Positions 16,030 through 23,739 of a stretch of DNA of 64,000 nucleotides are shown here, one piece after another; within the stretch, counting starts at the first letter, position 1, and the number at the start of each line of letters is the position of its first letter. The notes under the pieces are model-generated. The model saw only the letters and a list, made by a program, of their open reading frames with translations, did not search any database and had not been told where the DNA came from. A program made the translations under genes and the position numbers. This DNA is from Pseudomonas sp. dw_612 (GTDB taxonomy: Bacteria > Pseudomonadota > Gammaproteobacteria > Pseudomonadales > Pseudomonadaceae). Where the stretch lies: contig NZ_JAAVVC010000002.1 in the NCBI RefSeq assembly GCF_018449725.1, positions 124,001 to 188,000 on the forward strand, given 5' to 3'.

Positions 16030-18084
16030 ATGCCCTTATCCGCCAACGTCACCAGCGCCCCGATTGCCCGCAAGGCCGAAGGGGTTGACCCGTATGCCTG
16101 GCTCCAGGAGCGCGACACCGACGCGGTGCTCGACTACCTTAAGGCTGAAAACAGCTACCAAGAGGCGCAAACCGCCGATCAGGCCGGCTTGCGTGAAACC
16201 CTGTTCGAAGAGATCAAGGGCCGGATTCTCGAAACCGACCTGTCCCTGCCCTCGCCGTGGGGCCCGTACCTGTATTACACACGCACCACGGCGGGTGACG
16301 AATACGCGCGCCACTACCGCTGCCCGCGCCCAACCGATGACAGCCTGGTCATCGATGAAAGCCAGGAACACTTGCTGCTGGACCCGAACGAACTGGCCAA
16401 GGGCGGCTTTTTCTCCCTCGGCGCGTTCAGCATCAGCCCAGACCACCAGCGCCTGGCCTACAGCCTCGACACCACGGGCGACGAGATTTACACGCTGTTC
16501 GTGAAGGAATTGTCCAACGGCCGTGTCAGCGAACTGGAATTCCAGGACTGCGACGGCAGCATGACCTGGGCCAACGACAGCGTGACGCTGTTCTTCGGCG
16601 AACTGGACGACACCCATCGCCCGCACAAGCTGATGCGCTATCGACTGGACGGCACGGCAGCCGAAGAAGTGTTCCATGAGCCGGACGGGCGATTCTTCCT
16701 GCACTGCTACCGCTCCAGTTCCGAACAGCAATTGCTGTTGTCTCTGGGCAGCAAAACCACCAGCGAAGTCTGGGTGCTCGATGCGTTCCAGCCGCACCAG
16801 GCCTTTACCTGCCTGGCGCCACGGGTCGAAGACCACGAATACGACGTCGACCATGGCGCCCTTGATGGCGAATGGACCTGGTTCATCCGCACCAACCGCG
16901 ACGGCATCAACTTTGCCCTGTACACCGCCGTCGATACCGGTGTGGCGCCGACCGAGGCCGACTGGCAGAACCTGATCCCCCACAGCGACACCGTGATGAT
17001 CGAAGGCCTGAGCCTGAACGTCGAAGCCGTGACCCTGAGTCTGCGTGAAGGTGGCTTGCCCATCATCGAAGTTCGCCCACAAGGCCTGGCGCCTTATCGC
17101 GTGCAATTGCCGGACGCGGCCTACAGCCTGCATGTGCAAAACAGCCTGGAATTTGTCAGCGACAGGATTCGCCTGCGCTACGAAGCGTTGAACCGCCCGG
17201 CGCAGGTTCGCCAACTGGAACTGGCCACGGGCGAGCAGAAAGTGCTAAAGGAAACCCCGGTGCTCGGTCCGTTCGACGCCGATGCCTACGTCAGCCAGCG
17301 CCTGTGGGCCACCGCGCCGGACGGTACGCAAGTGCCGATCAGCCTTGTCGTCAAACGCGAAGCCCTTGGAAAGCCAACGCCACTGTATCTGTACGGCTAC
17401 GGCGCCTATGGCGAAAGCCTCGACCCGTGGTTCTCCCACGCGCGCCTGAGCCTGCTGGATCGCGGCGTGGCATTTGCCATCGCCCACGTGCGCGGCGGCG
17501 GTGAATTGGGCGAAGCCTGGTACCGCGCCGGCAAGCAGGAACACAAACACAACACCTTCAGCGACTTCATCGCTTGCGCCGAGCATTTGATCGCCAATGG
17601 CTTCACCACCGCGCCGCAATTGGCGATCAGCGGCGGCAGCGCCGGGGGGTTGCTGATCGGCGCGGTGCTGAATCAGCGTCCGGAACTGTTCGCGGCGGCG
17701 ATCGCCGAGGTGCCGTTCGTCGACGTGCTCAACACCATGCTCGACCCGGACCTGCCGCTGACCGTCACCGAATACGACGAATGGGGCAACCCTGAAGAGC
17801 CGGACGTCTATGATCGGATCAAGGCCTACGCCCCGTACGAAAACGTCACGGCCCAGGCGTACCCGGCGACGTTGGTGATCGCCGGCTACAACGACAGCCG
17901 CGTGCAGTATTGGGAAGCGGCGAAGTGGGTGGCAAAATTGCGCGCGACCAAAACCGACGACAATCCGCTGCTGCTCAAGACCGAACTGGGCGCCGGGCAT
18001 GGCGGGATGAGCGGGCGTTACCAGGGATTACGTGACGTAGCCCTCGAATACGCATTTGTTTTCCAGGTTTTGGGCATTGCCTGA
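16030..18084 (+). CDS. ptrB: S9 family oligopeptidase, oligopeptidase B-like
   Basis: 684 residues, the full length for the family: an N-terminal seven-bladed propeller (about 70-400) and a C-terminal alpha/beta hydrolase. The catalytic serine is S537 in SGGSAGG and the histidine H657 in GAGHGGMSGR; the aspartate lies in AGYNDSRVQYWE (about 617-628). LYGYGAYG and AHVRGGGELGEAWY are typical of oligopeptidase B, which cuts short peptides after basic residues in the cytoplasm. Start ATG at 16030. Single gene flanked by repeats. Confidence 0.9.
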   Translation: MPLSANVTSAPIARKAEGVDPYAWLQERDTDAVLDYLKAENSYQEAQTADQAGLRETLFEEIKGRILETDLSLPSPWGPYLYYTRTTAGDEYARHYRCPRPTDDSLVIDESQEHLLLDPNELAKGGFFSLGAFSISPDHQRLAYSLDTTGDEIYTLFVKELSNGRVSELEFQDCDGSMTWANDSVTLFFGELDDTHRPHKLMRYRLDGTAAEEVFHEPDGRFFLHCYRSSSEQQLLLSLGSKTTSEVWVLDAFQPHQAFTCLAPRVEDHEYDVDHGALDGEWTWFIRTNRDGINFALYTAVDTGVAPTEADWQNLIPHSDTVMIEGLSLNVEAVTLSLREGGLPIIEVRPQGLAPYRVQLPDAAYSLHVQNSLEFVSDRIRLRYEALNRPAQVRQLELATGEQKVLKETPVLGPFDADAYVSQRLWATAPDGTQVPISLVVKREALGKPTPLYLYGYGAYGESLDPWFSHARLSLLDRGVAFAIAHVRGGGELGEAWYRAGKQEHKHNTFSDFIACAEHLIANGFTTAPQLAISGGSAGGLLIGAVLNQRPELFAAAIAEVPFVDVLNTMLDPDLPLTVTEYDEWGNPEEPDVYDRIKAYAPYENVTAQAYPATLVIAGYNDSRVQYWEAAKWVAKLRATKTDDNPLLLKTELGAGHGGMSGRYQGLRDVALEYAFVFQVLGIA

Positions 18085-18147
18085 GGAACTTGGCTCGGTG
18101 ATCCGGTCTTAACACCAGACACCGGGCCACGGTTTTCCCGCTATCCC

Positions 18148-18280
18148 TGTAGCAGCTGGCGAAGCCTGCGTTCGGCTGCGAAGCAGTCGTAAAATCAATC
18201 GGTGAGGTCTTCCAGTCAAACCGCGTTATTTGGGTTTACGACTGCTTCGCAGCCGAACGCAGGCTTCGCCAGCTGCTACA
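18148..18280. repeat. Inverted repeat pair (family B)
   Basis: TGTAGCAGCTGGCGAAGCCT with GCGTTCGGCTGCGAAGCAGT on the left, mirrored on the right up to AGCTGCTACA. Same family as at 13768 with GGCGAAGCC replacing GCCGAGGCA. Confidence 0.9.
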
Positions 18281-18354
18281 AGGGATCGTGGATAGGCGGC
18301 GATATTAGCCAGGCCCGAACCCGCACCAGACCACAAAAAAAAGACCGTGACGAC

Positions 18355-18828
18355 ATGTCAGAACCGACCTTACTGAACAACGAAATCCGCGACTGGCTGA
18401 TGGACTGCGGCCTGTTCGATCAATTGCTGCCGGCGGACTTTGCCGCCGCTTCCGGTTATTTCAGCATCAGCACCATCGCTCAGGGCGAAGAGATTTTCCA
18501 CGAGGGCGACGCCGGCAGTTTCATGTGCATCATCCACACCGGCCAGGTGTCGGTGCAGAAGACCAACAGCGACGGGCAAACGGTGGTCATGGCCACCCTG
18601 CGCAGCGGTCGGGCGTTCGGCGAGATGGCCGTGCTCGATGGCGAGCGGCGCTCGGCCAGTTGCGTCGCAGCCAGCAATTGCCAGTTGCTCAACCTGGGCA
18701 AGGACTCGCTGGAGAAAATGCTCAACGACGCGCCGAAAATCGCTGCCAAAATCATCCGCGCCCTCGCCGTCTCGCTGTCCAAGCGCTTGCGCATGGCCGA
18801 CGGGCAATTACTTTCGCAGCAGGTCTAA
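18355..18828 (+). CDS. Cyclic nucleotide-binding domain protein
   Basis: 157 residues forming one CNB domain, with the phosphate-binding cassette FGEMAVLDGERRSAS at about 84-98. No helix-turn-helix or other effector domain follows, so it is not a Crp-type regulator. Start ATG at 18355 is preferred over the longer frame from 18202. Its stop overlaps the stop of the convergent secreted-protein gene by four bases. Partner and ligand unknown. Confidence 0.85.
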   Translation: MSEPTLLNNEIRDWLMDCGLFDQLLPADFAAASGYFSISTIAQGEEIFHEGDAGSFMCIIHTGQVSVQKTNSDGQTVVMATLRSGRAFGEMAVLDGERRSASCVAASNCQLLNLGKDSLEKMLNDAPKIAAKIIRALAVSLSKRLRMADGQLLSQQV

Positions 18829-19115
18829 CCCCCCGGTGTCTTGATTTTCGTGCTGTTCGGCTCAAGGCCCGGCAATGGCTGGTCCTTGGTCGGCGGGCTG
18901 GGCATTTCGATCGGCACGAGGGGCGGGCCGCCGCTGCCAGGCCCGGTCCGGGGCACGCTGGTCGGGGTGATTTGCGGGTACGGCGTGGGGGTCGCGGTGC
19001 CGGGTGAACCGGGCATCGGCGCCGGGCTGGCGGGAATGGTTTGCTGCTGCTGGGCCTGCACTGCAGTTATCGAGAGCGCGGCCAAGGCAATGACCGTTAG
19101 AATGGTGCGCTTCAT
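18825..19115 (-). CDS. Small proline-rich secreted protein
   Basis: 96 residues with a signal peptide MKRTILTVIALAALSITAVQ, cut after AQA, then QQQQ and a proline/threonine/glycine-rich chain (for example SPAPMPGSPGTATPTPYPQI). Low complexity, no fold visible; periplasmic or exported. ATG at 19115 has GGAG 6 bases upstream. Family not recognised. Confidence 0.7.
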   Translation of the reverse strand: MKRTILTVIALAALSITAVQAQQQQTIPASPAPMPGSPGTATPTPYPQITPTSVPRTGPGSGGPPLVPIEMPSPPTKDQPLPGLEPNSTKIKTPGG

Positions 19116-19203
19116 CAATGGCTCCGTTGGCCTTGTTGTCTACTTGCAGGCTACTCCCAACTGCGTCCGTTTGCCTTATGCCAATTTTTTCCAAGAGCCC
19201 GCC

Positions 19204-19890
19204 ATGAAACGTTTCGTTCTGCTCGACACCGCCCCCATCCCTGAAAACGGCGGTGCCCTGTGCCTGTTCGAATACGGCGAGGATTTCGTCATCAAGATCC
19301 AGGGTGGCGACGGCGGGCAATTGATGAACACCCGCATGCACGGCTCCGAAGACGCCCTGGCCGAGATCCCGTGCCGCAAGGTCGCCGGTCGGCCGAATTC
19401 CCGCGTCTTGATCGGCGGTCTGGGTATGGGCTTCACCCTCGCCTCTGCGCTCAAGCACCTGGGCAAGACCGCCGAGGTGGTGGTCGCCGAACTGGTGCCG
19501 GGCGTGGTCGAGTGGAACCGCGGACCGCTGGGGGAAAAGGCTGGCAACCCGCTGCTCGATCCGCGCACCGTGATCCGCATGGAAGACGTGGCCAAAGTGC
19601 TGCAAGCCGAGCCCCAGGGTTTCGACGCGATCATGCTCGACGTCGACAACGGCCCCGAAGGCCTGACCCAGCGCGCCAACAGTTGGCTCTACTCGTCCGG
19701 CGGCCTGAGCGCCTGCGCCAAGGCCCTGCGACCCAAAGGCGTGCTGGCGGTGTGGTCGGCCAGCGCCGACAAGCAGTTTTCCGACAAGTTGAAGAAGGCC
19801 GGTTTCAAGGCCGAAGAAGTCCAGGTCTTCGCCCACGGCAACAAAGGCACGCGCCATACGATCTGGATTGCCGAGAAGCTCAAGGGCTGA
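19204..19890 (+). CDS. Spermidine synthase-like methyltransferase-fold protein
   Basis: 228 residues. The nucleotide-binding loop is VLIGGLGMGFTL at about 69-80, followed by VVVAELVPGVVEWNR and the acidic DAIMLDVDNGPEGL, which together give the Rossmann-like fold of spermidine synthases and related proteins. It lacks the N-terminal domain of true SpeE and is shorter, so polyamine synthesis is unlikely. Start ATG at 19204. 48 bases before yajD, on the same strand. Confidence 0.75.
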   Translation: MKRFVLLDTAPIPENGGALCLFEYGEDFVIKIQGGDGGQLMNTRMHGSEDALAEIPCRKVAGRPNSRVLIGGLGMGFTLASALKHLGKTAEVVVAELVPGVVEWNRGPLGEKAGNPLLDPRTVIRMEDVAKVLQAEPQGFDAIMLDVDNGPEGLTQRANSWLYSSGGLSACAKALRPKGVLAVWSASADKQFSDKLKKAGFKAEEVQVFAHGNKGTRHTIWIAEKLKG

Positions 19891-19938
19891 GCTAAACTCT
19901 GTTCATAACCGTCATTAGTCTTCTACAAAGGTGAACCC

Positions 19939-20313
19939 ATGAGTTCGTCCACCCCGACCAATACCTCGAAGCTGGATCGCATCCTCGCCGACAACCAGCG
20001 CGACAAGGAAATGGGTTACCGCGACAAAGCCCTGAAGATGTACCCGCACGTGTGCGGCCGCTGCGCCCGTGAATTTTCCGGCAAGCGCCTGAGCGAACTG
20101 ACCGTGCACCACCGCGACCACAACCACGACAACAACCCGCAGGACGGCTCGAACTGGGAACTGTTGTGCCTGTATTGCCACGACAACGAACACTCGCGCT
20201 ACACCGATCAGCAGTACTTCCACGAAGGCTCCCTCAGCACGCCAAAAATCGCCAAGGCGACGCATAACCCGTTTGCAGCGTTGGCCGGGTTGATGAAGAA
20301 AGAAGAAGACTGA
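19939..20313 (+). CDS. yajD: HNH nuclease YajD
   Basis: 124 residues. Zinc-binding pairs are seen as HVCGRCAREF and LLCLYCHDNEH, and the HNH core as LTVHHRDHNHDNN. Length and layout match the YajD family. Start ATG at 19939 behind AAAGGTG. The biological target is unknown. Likely cotranscribed with the preceding gene. Confidence 0.9.
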   Translation: MSSSTPTNTSKLDRILADNQRDKEMGYRDKALKMYPHVCGRCAREFSGKRLSELTVHHRDHNHDNNPQDGSNWELLCLYCHDNEHSRYTDQQYFHEGSLSTPKIAKATHNPFAALAGLMKKEED

Positions 20314-20323
20314 CCCCAATCCC

Positions 20324-20413
20324 TGTGGGAGCGGGCTTGCTTGCGAAGACGGTGTATCAGGCAACATATTTGCTGGCTGACACTCCCTCTTCGCGAGCAA
20401 GCCCGCTCCCACA
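20324..20413. repeat. REP pair (family A)
   Basis: TGTGGGAGCGGGCTTGCTTG CGAA and its inverted mate ending CCCGCTCCCACA. It directly follows yajD. Confidence 0.92.
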
Positions 20414-20534
20414 GGGGTTTTGTGTTTGCAGCGGCAATACAGCGGCGACACTTTGCCGCTACCGGCAACCCTTGCCGTACCGCAAACATGTCAAAACCGC
20501 TACAAACCTGCCTATAAACGGCTCTCCCCTCTGA

Positions 20535-20549
20535 TGGCACTGTTCTTGC
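20535..20549 (+). promoter_or_regulatory. Sigma-54 (RpoN) promoter
   Basis: TGGCACTGTTCTTGC is an exact TGGCAC-N5-TTGC match with the required ten bases between the -24 GG and -12 GC. It lies 36 bases upstream of the ATG at 20586 on the same strand, leaving a leader of about 25 bases. Confidence 0.75.
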
Positions 20550-20585
20550 GATGTATCGGCATCAATACACTCAAGGCAGTGAACG

Positions 20586-21440
20586 ATGAACGTCTCTTCT
20601 ACCTTCAACAGCCCGGCGATGCTGGCTTATGGCGCCGCTGCCCAGGCCAGGGCCAAAACCGCGGCCACCGAGCAGGCGGCCAATGACGGTAAGACCGGCG
20701 ACGCGGTCAGCCTCTCGCAGAAATCCACGGATTACAGCGGTTCGATCGGCAACAACACGCCGTACTTTCCGGTGCGTGCGGGCATGAACGCGGATGCCCT
20801 GGTGCTGGGCGTCACCCAACCCGGCGCGGTCTCCAGTTCCAAGGACAAGTCGTTCGCGGATGTGGCCGTGGACGCGCGCAAGCGCATGGACGACAAATAC
20901 GCGCAGATGAAGGCCGGCGAAAAGCCGTACACCGGCAGCGTTGAAGACAAGAATGCGTTGATGGGCGACCTGGATCGCCGTTCGCTGAACGCCGTGGCGA
21001 CCAATGAGGGCGGCAAGTTTTCCAGTGATGAGCAAGAAGCGGCCAAAGCGTTGATGCAGCAGCAGGCGAGTTTGGCGTCGGGTCATTACAGCGGCCCCGA
21101 AGATCAAAAGAAAAACTGGAAAGACCCGTTTGCCAATGACCCGATCGGTCGCGCCAAAGCCGCGCTGAATTTCCTCGACAACATGAGCCCCGAGGAAAAG
21201 ACCAAGCCCGAATGGTTGACCCAGCATCAGACCTTGCAGGACGCGCTGGCTCAGTACGACAAGGGCGACCCCGCTGCCGACGGCAAGAAGAAAGACGGGC
21301 ACTTCAACAACCTTGCGGAAATCCTCGCGGGCGTCGACACCAGTGGCTCGGGGAGCAAGGACCCGGAGGGCAATAAGATTGCCAATGCGCCGAGCTCGAT
21401 GATGGACAAGCTAAAAGCGATGTTGCCCAAGACGCAGTAA
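20586..21440 (+). CDS. Unknown hydrophilic protein under a sigma-54 promoter
   Basis: 284 residues, start ATG at 20586 behind AAGG. No signal peptide or membrane helix. The first 60 residues are Ala/Ser/Thr-rich (MNVSSTFNSPAMLAYGAAAQ) and look disordered; the middle is acidic and helical, with a segment (ATNEGGKFSSDEQEAAKALM) that loosely recalls an EF-hand; the end is Gly/Ser/Lys-rich. I do not recognise a family. RpoN control would suit motility, nitrogen or surface functions, but nothing adjacent tells which. A lone transcription unit between two REP pairs. Confidence 0.7.
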   Translation: MNVSSTFNSPAMLAYGAAAQARAKTAATEQAANDGKTGDAVSLSQKSTDYSGSIGNNTPYFPVRAGMNADALVLGVTQPGAVSSSKDKSFADVAVDARKRMDDKYAQMKAGEKPYTGSVEDKNALMGDLDRRSLNAVATNEGGKFSSDEQEAAKALMQQQASLASGHYSGPEDQKKNWKDPFANDPIGRAKAALNFLDNMSPEEKTKPEWLTQHQTLQDALAQYDKGDPAADGKKKDGHFNNLAEILAGVDTSGSGSKDPEGNKIANAPSSMMDKLKAMLPKTQ

Positions 21441-21463
21441 CCCAGGGACAGACACAAAACCCC

Positions 21464-21552
21464 TGTGGGAGCGGGCTTGCTCGCGAAAGCGATATGTCTG
21501 TCACATCAATGCTGGATGTGCCGCCGCCTTCGCGAGCAAGCCCGCTCCCACA
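21464..21552. repeat. REP pair (family A)
   Basis: TGTGGGAGCGGGCTTGCTCG CGAA and inverted mate ending CCGCTCCCACA, 24 bases after the sigma-54-dependent gene. Confidence 0.92.
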
Positions 21553-21690
21553 GGGGATTGGGGCAGCCTATGGACAAGCGCTGATTGCTTAGCGCATTTC
21601 CTTTGTATCGCACATGAAACTTTCATCAGAAAGTCGAGAATCGTTTATTGGCAAAATCGTGACATCCGGAACTCTGAACAGGTAACCGAC

Positions 21691-22374
21691 ATGTCCCGAA
21701 TCTTGACCATCGAAGACGATGCCGTGACCGCCAAGGAAATCGTCACTGAACTGCAAAGCCACGGTTTTGAAGTGGATTGGGTGAGCAATGGCCGCGAAGG
21801 CCTGGTGAGCGCGGTCAGTGGCAATTACGACCTGATCACTCTCGACCGCATGCTCCCCGAGCTGGATGGCCTGGCGATTGTCACCACACTGCGCGCCATC
21901 GGCGTGGCCACGCCGATCCTGATGATCAGCGCCCTCTCCGACGTCGATGAACGGGTGCGCGGCCTGCGTGCCGGCGGCGATGATTACCTGGCCAAGCCGT
22001 TCGCCACCGACGAAATGGCGGCGCGGGTCGAGGTGTTGCTGCGGCGCAAAAGTCCGGCCAAGACCTTCGAAACCACCCTGCGCATCGCCGACCTGGAACT
22101 CGACCTGATCAGCCACGAGGCCACTCGTGCGAATCAGCCGCTGAGCCTGTTGCCCACCGAATACAAACTGCTGGAATTCATGATGCGCAATCCGGGGCAG
22201 ATTCTGTCGCGGATGATGATTTTCGAAGAGGTCTGGGGGTATCACTTTGATCCGGGCACCAACCTGATCGACGTGCATATCGGCCGCTTGCGCAAGAAGA
22301 TCGACCCACCCGGTTTACCGCCATTGATCCGGACGATGCGCGGGTCGGGGTATGTGATTGCCGAACCGCTGTGA
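21691..22374 (+). CDS. OmpR/PhoB-family response regulator, no adjacent kinase
   Basis: 227 residues. Receiver domain at 1-115 with acidic pair E8-D9-D10, phospho-acceptor D52 in LITLDRMLPELDG and the conserved lysine in AKPFA. Winged-helix DNA-binding domain at about 130-225 (LLPTEYKLLEFMMRNPGQIL, VHIGRLRKKID, RTMRGSGYVI). Regulators of this branch normally precede a sensor kinase gene; here the next 17 bases lead into a repeat pair and a convergent lipoprotein gene. The sensor must lie elsewhere or be lost. Confidence 0.9.
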   Translation: MSRILTIEDDAVTAKEIVTELQSHGFEVDWVSNGREGLVSAVSGNYDLITLDRMLPELDGLAIVTTLRAIGVATPILMISALSDVDERVRGLRAGGDDYLAKPFATDEMAARVEVLLRRKSPAKTFETTLRIADLELDLISHEATRANQPLSLLPTEYKLLEFMMRNPGQILSRMMIFEEVWGYHFDPGTNLIDVHIGRLRKKIDPPGLPPLIRTMRGSGYVIAEPL

Positions 22375-22390
22375 ACGCACCACAACACCC

Positions 22391-22523
22391 TGTAGCAGCT
22401 GGCGAAGCCTGCGTTCGGCTGCGAAGCAGTCGTAAATACGGATAACACGGTTTAACTGACACACCGCGCCGTCTGATTTTGCGACTGCTTCGCAGCCGAA
22501 CGCAGGCTTCGCCAGCTGCTACA
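22391..22523. repeat. Inverted repeat pair (family B)
   Basis: TGTAGCAGCTGGCGAAGCCT and its inverted mate ending GCCAGCTGCTACA. It occupies the place where a cognate sensor-kinase gene would be expected after the response regulator. Confidence 0.9.
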
Positions 22524-22544
22524 AGGGTTTCGTCGCCAACAATG

Positions 22545-22955
22545 CTATCCGGGCATGCACTGGAAATCGTCAGTCTGCGCCACCTGCTTACCGTGCGAAT
22601 CCTCAAGCCGCGCACTCACGGCCTGGCCCAGGCTCGACTCCACCAACTGATAGTGTTCGCCTGCCTTGAACTGCGTGTAATGGACCTTGCCTTGGCAGTC
22701 TTCCTGATTCGAATCACCACTCGGGATCTCGAACAGCGTCACGGCCAGATCATGTGCACCGGGGGCCACTTCAAAGAAGCGCCCGTCATCGATGCGTTGG
22801 CCATCCACCCGTTCGGCCAGCATGTCGTTGGGTGACTCTTCCTGAAGCCCGATCCAGGCCATGCCAGGGTCAGGTTGGGGCATCGGGCCGGCGCAGGCGG
22901 ATAACAGACAGACCACGCTCAGGCCGGGAATCAATAGCAGCTGTTTAAGTGTCAT
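22545..22955 (-). CDS. Small lipoprotein, paralogue 1
   Basis: 136 residues from the ATG at 22955 (AAGGAC upstream). Signal peptide with lipobox LSAC followed by AGPMP; the mature part is about 115 residues. It shares with the next gene the order GQRIDDGRFFEVAPGAHDL, FKAGEHYQL, DSHGKQVAQ. Surface or periplasmic lipoprotein of unknown function; the FEVxPGxH stretch resembles PEGA-like extracellular beta modules. Confidence 0.75.
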   Translation of the reverse strand: MTLKQLLLIPGLSVVCLLSACAGPMPQPDPGMAWIGLQEESPNDMLAERVDGQRIDDGRFFEVAPGAHDLAVTLFEIPSGDSNQEDCQGKVHYTQFKAGEHYQLVESSLGQAVSARLEDSHGKQVAQTDDFQCMPG

Positions 22956-22996
22956 TGGAATGTCCTTCCTAAAATCTTGAAAACATCGCAATCCCC

Positions 22997-23086
22997 TGTG
23001 GGAGCGGGCTTGCTCGCGAAAGCGGTGGGTCAGTCAACATTGATAGCGACTGACACGCCCTCTTCGCAAGCAAGCCCGCTCTCACA
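22997..23086. repeat. REP pair (family A) between lipoprotein paralogues
   Basis: TGTGGGAGCGGGCTTGCTCG CGAA and a diverged inverted mate TTCGCAAGCAAGCCCGCTCT CACA. It separates two tandem paralogous lipoprotein genes. Confidence 0.9.
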
Positions 23087-23107
23087 GTGTTTGTTGTTGC
23101 ATCTGGC

Positions 23108-23512
23108 TCAGGAGCACAGAAAGCCCTTGCTCTGCGCCACTTGGTTGCCATGGGAATCCACCAGGCTGACGCCCGCCTTCAATCCCTCACTTGACGCATT
23201 AACCTGGTAGTGCTCACCCGCCTTGAACCCGTTGTAGCTCAGGCCGCCCGTGCAATTGAGATCCAGCGAGTTACCGTCCGCGCCGCTTTCCAGGGTCATG
23301 TCCAGACGATGAGCCCCCGGTTTGACCTCGAAATAACGCCCGTCATTCACCTGCTGCCCATCGATCCGCTGCGCCAGCAAATCGGCACTTCCCGGTTGTT
23401 CCAGACCAATAAAGGCTTCGTTCGGATCAGCCTTGGGCATCGGTCCCGCACACGCCGACAACAGACACACCAGGCCCAGACCCGGAAGCAGTAAAAGGGG
23501 TTTGAATGTCAT
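23108..23512 (-). CDS. Small lipoprotein, paralogue 2
   Basis: 134 residues from the ATG at 23512. Lipobox LSAC then AGPMPKADP. Parallel to its neighbour throughout: GQQVNDGRYFEVKPGAHRLD, FKAGEHYQV, DSHGNQVAQ. A clear tandem duplication followed by divergence and insertion of a REP pair between the copies. Each copy ends with a cysteine near the C-terminus (FQCMPG, FLCS) plus one internal (DCQG, NCTG), suggesting a disulfide. Confidence 0.75.
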   Translation of the reverse strand: MTFKPLLLLPGLGLVCLLSACAGPMPKADPNEAFIGLEQPGSADLLAQRIDGQQVNDGRYFEVKPGAHRLDMTLESGADGNSLDLNCTGGLSYNGFKAGEHYQVNASSEGLKAGVSLVDSHGNQVAQSKGFLCS

Positions 23513-23645
23513 GGAAAAACACCTCGAAAAATGGACGCCGAGGCCGCCGCCAGGTGTGGCGGTGGGCGCTCGGCTTGAGGTGAAGAGTGGCGGGCTAGAG
23601 CGCTGCGGACAAATGAAGCCCCATGAAAGGTTTTTCAGGAAAACG

Positions 23646-23683
23646 TTAAAGATTTCTTCATCCCCGTGAAGGCAAATCTTTAA
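23646..23683. promoter_or_regulatory. Interrupted inverted repeat upstream of the RND operon
   Basis: TTAAAGATTT (23646-23655) is exactly mirrored by AAATCTTTAA (23674-23683), and inside it CTTCA pairs with TGAAG. It lies 56 bases before the permease start, in the gap shared with the divergent lipoprotein gene. A good candidate operator for the efflux operon; the regulator is not in the window. Confidence 0.5.
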
Positions 23684-23739
23684 GTTAAAACCGCAAGACT
23701 GCCGGGCAATTGCACTTCAAGACCTCGGAGGTTTACGGC

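Noticed and set aside
16036..17214. 392-residue minus-strand frame opposite the oligopeptidase
   Set aside because: Antisense shadow with biased composition and no start signal.
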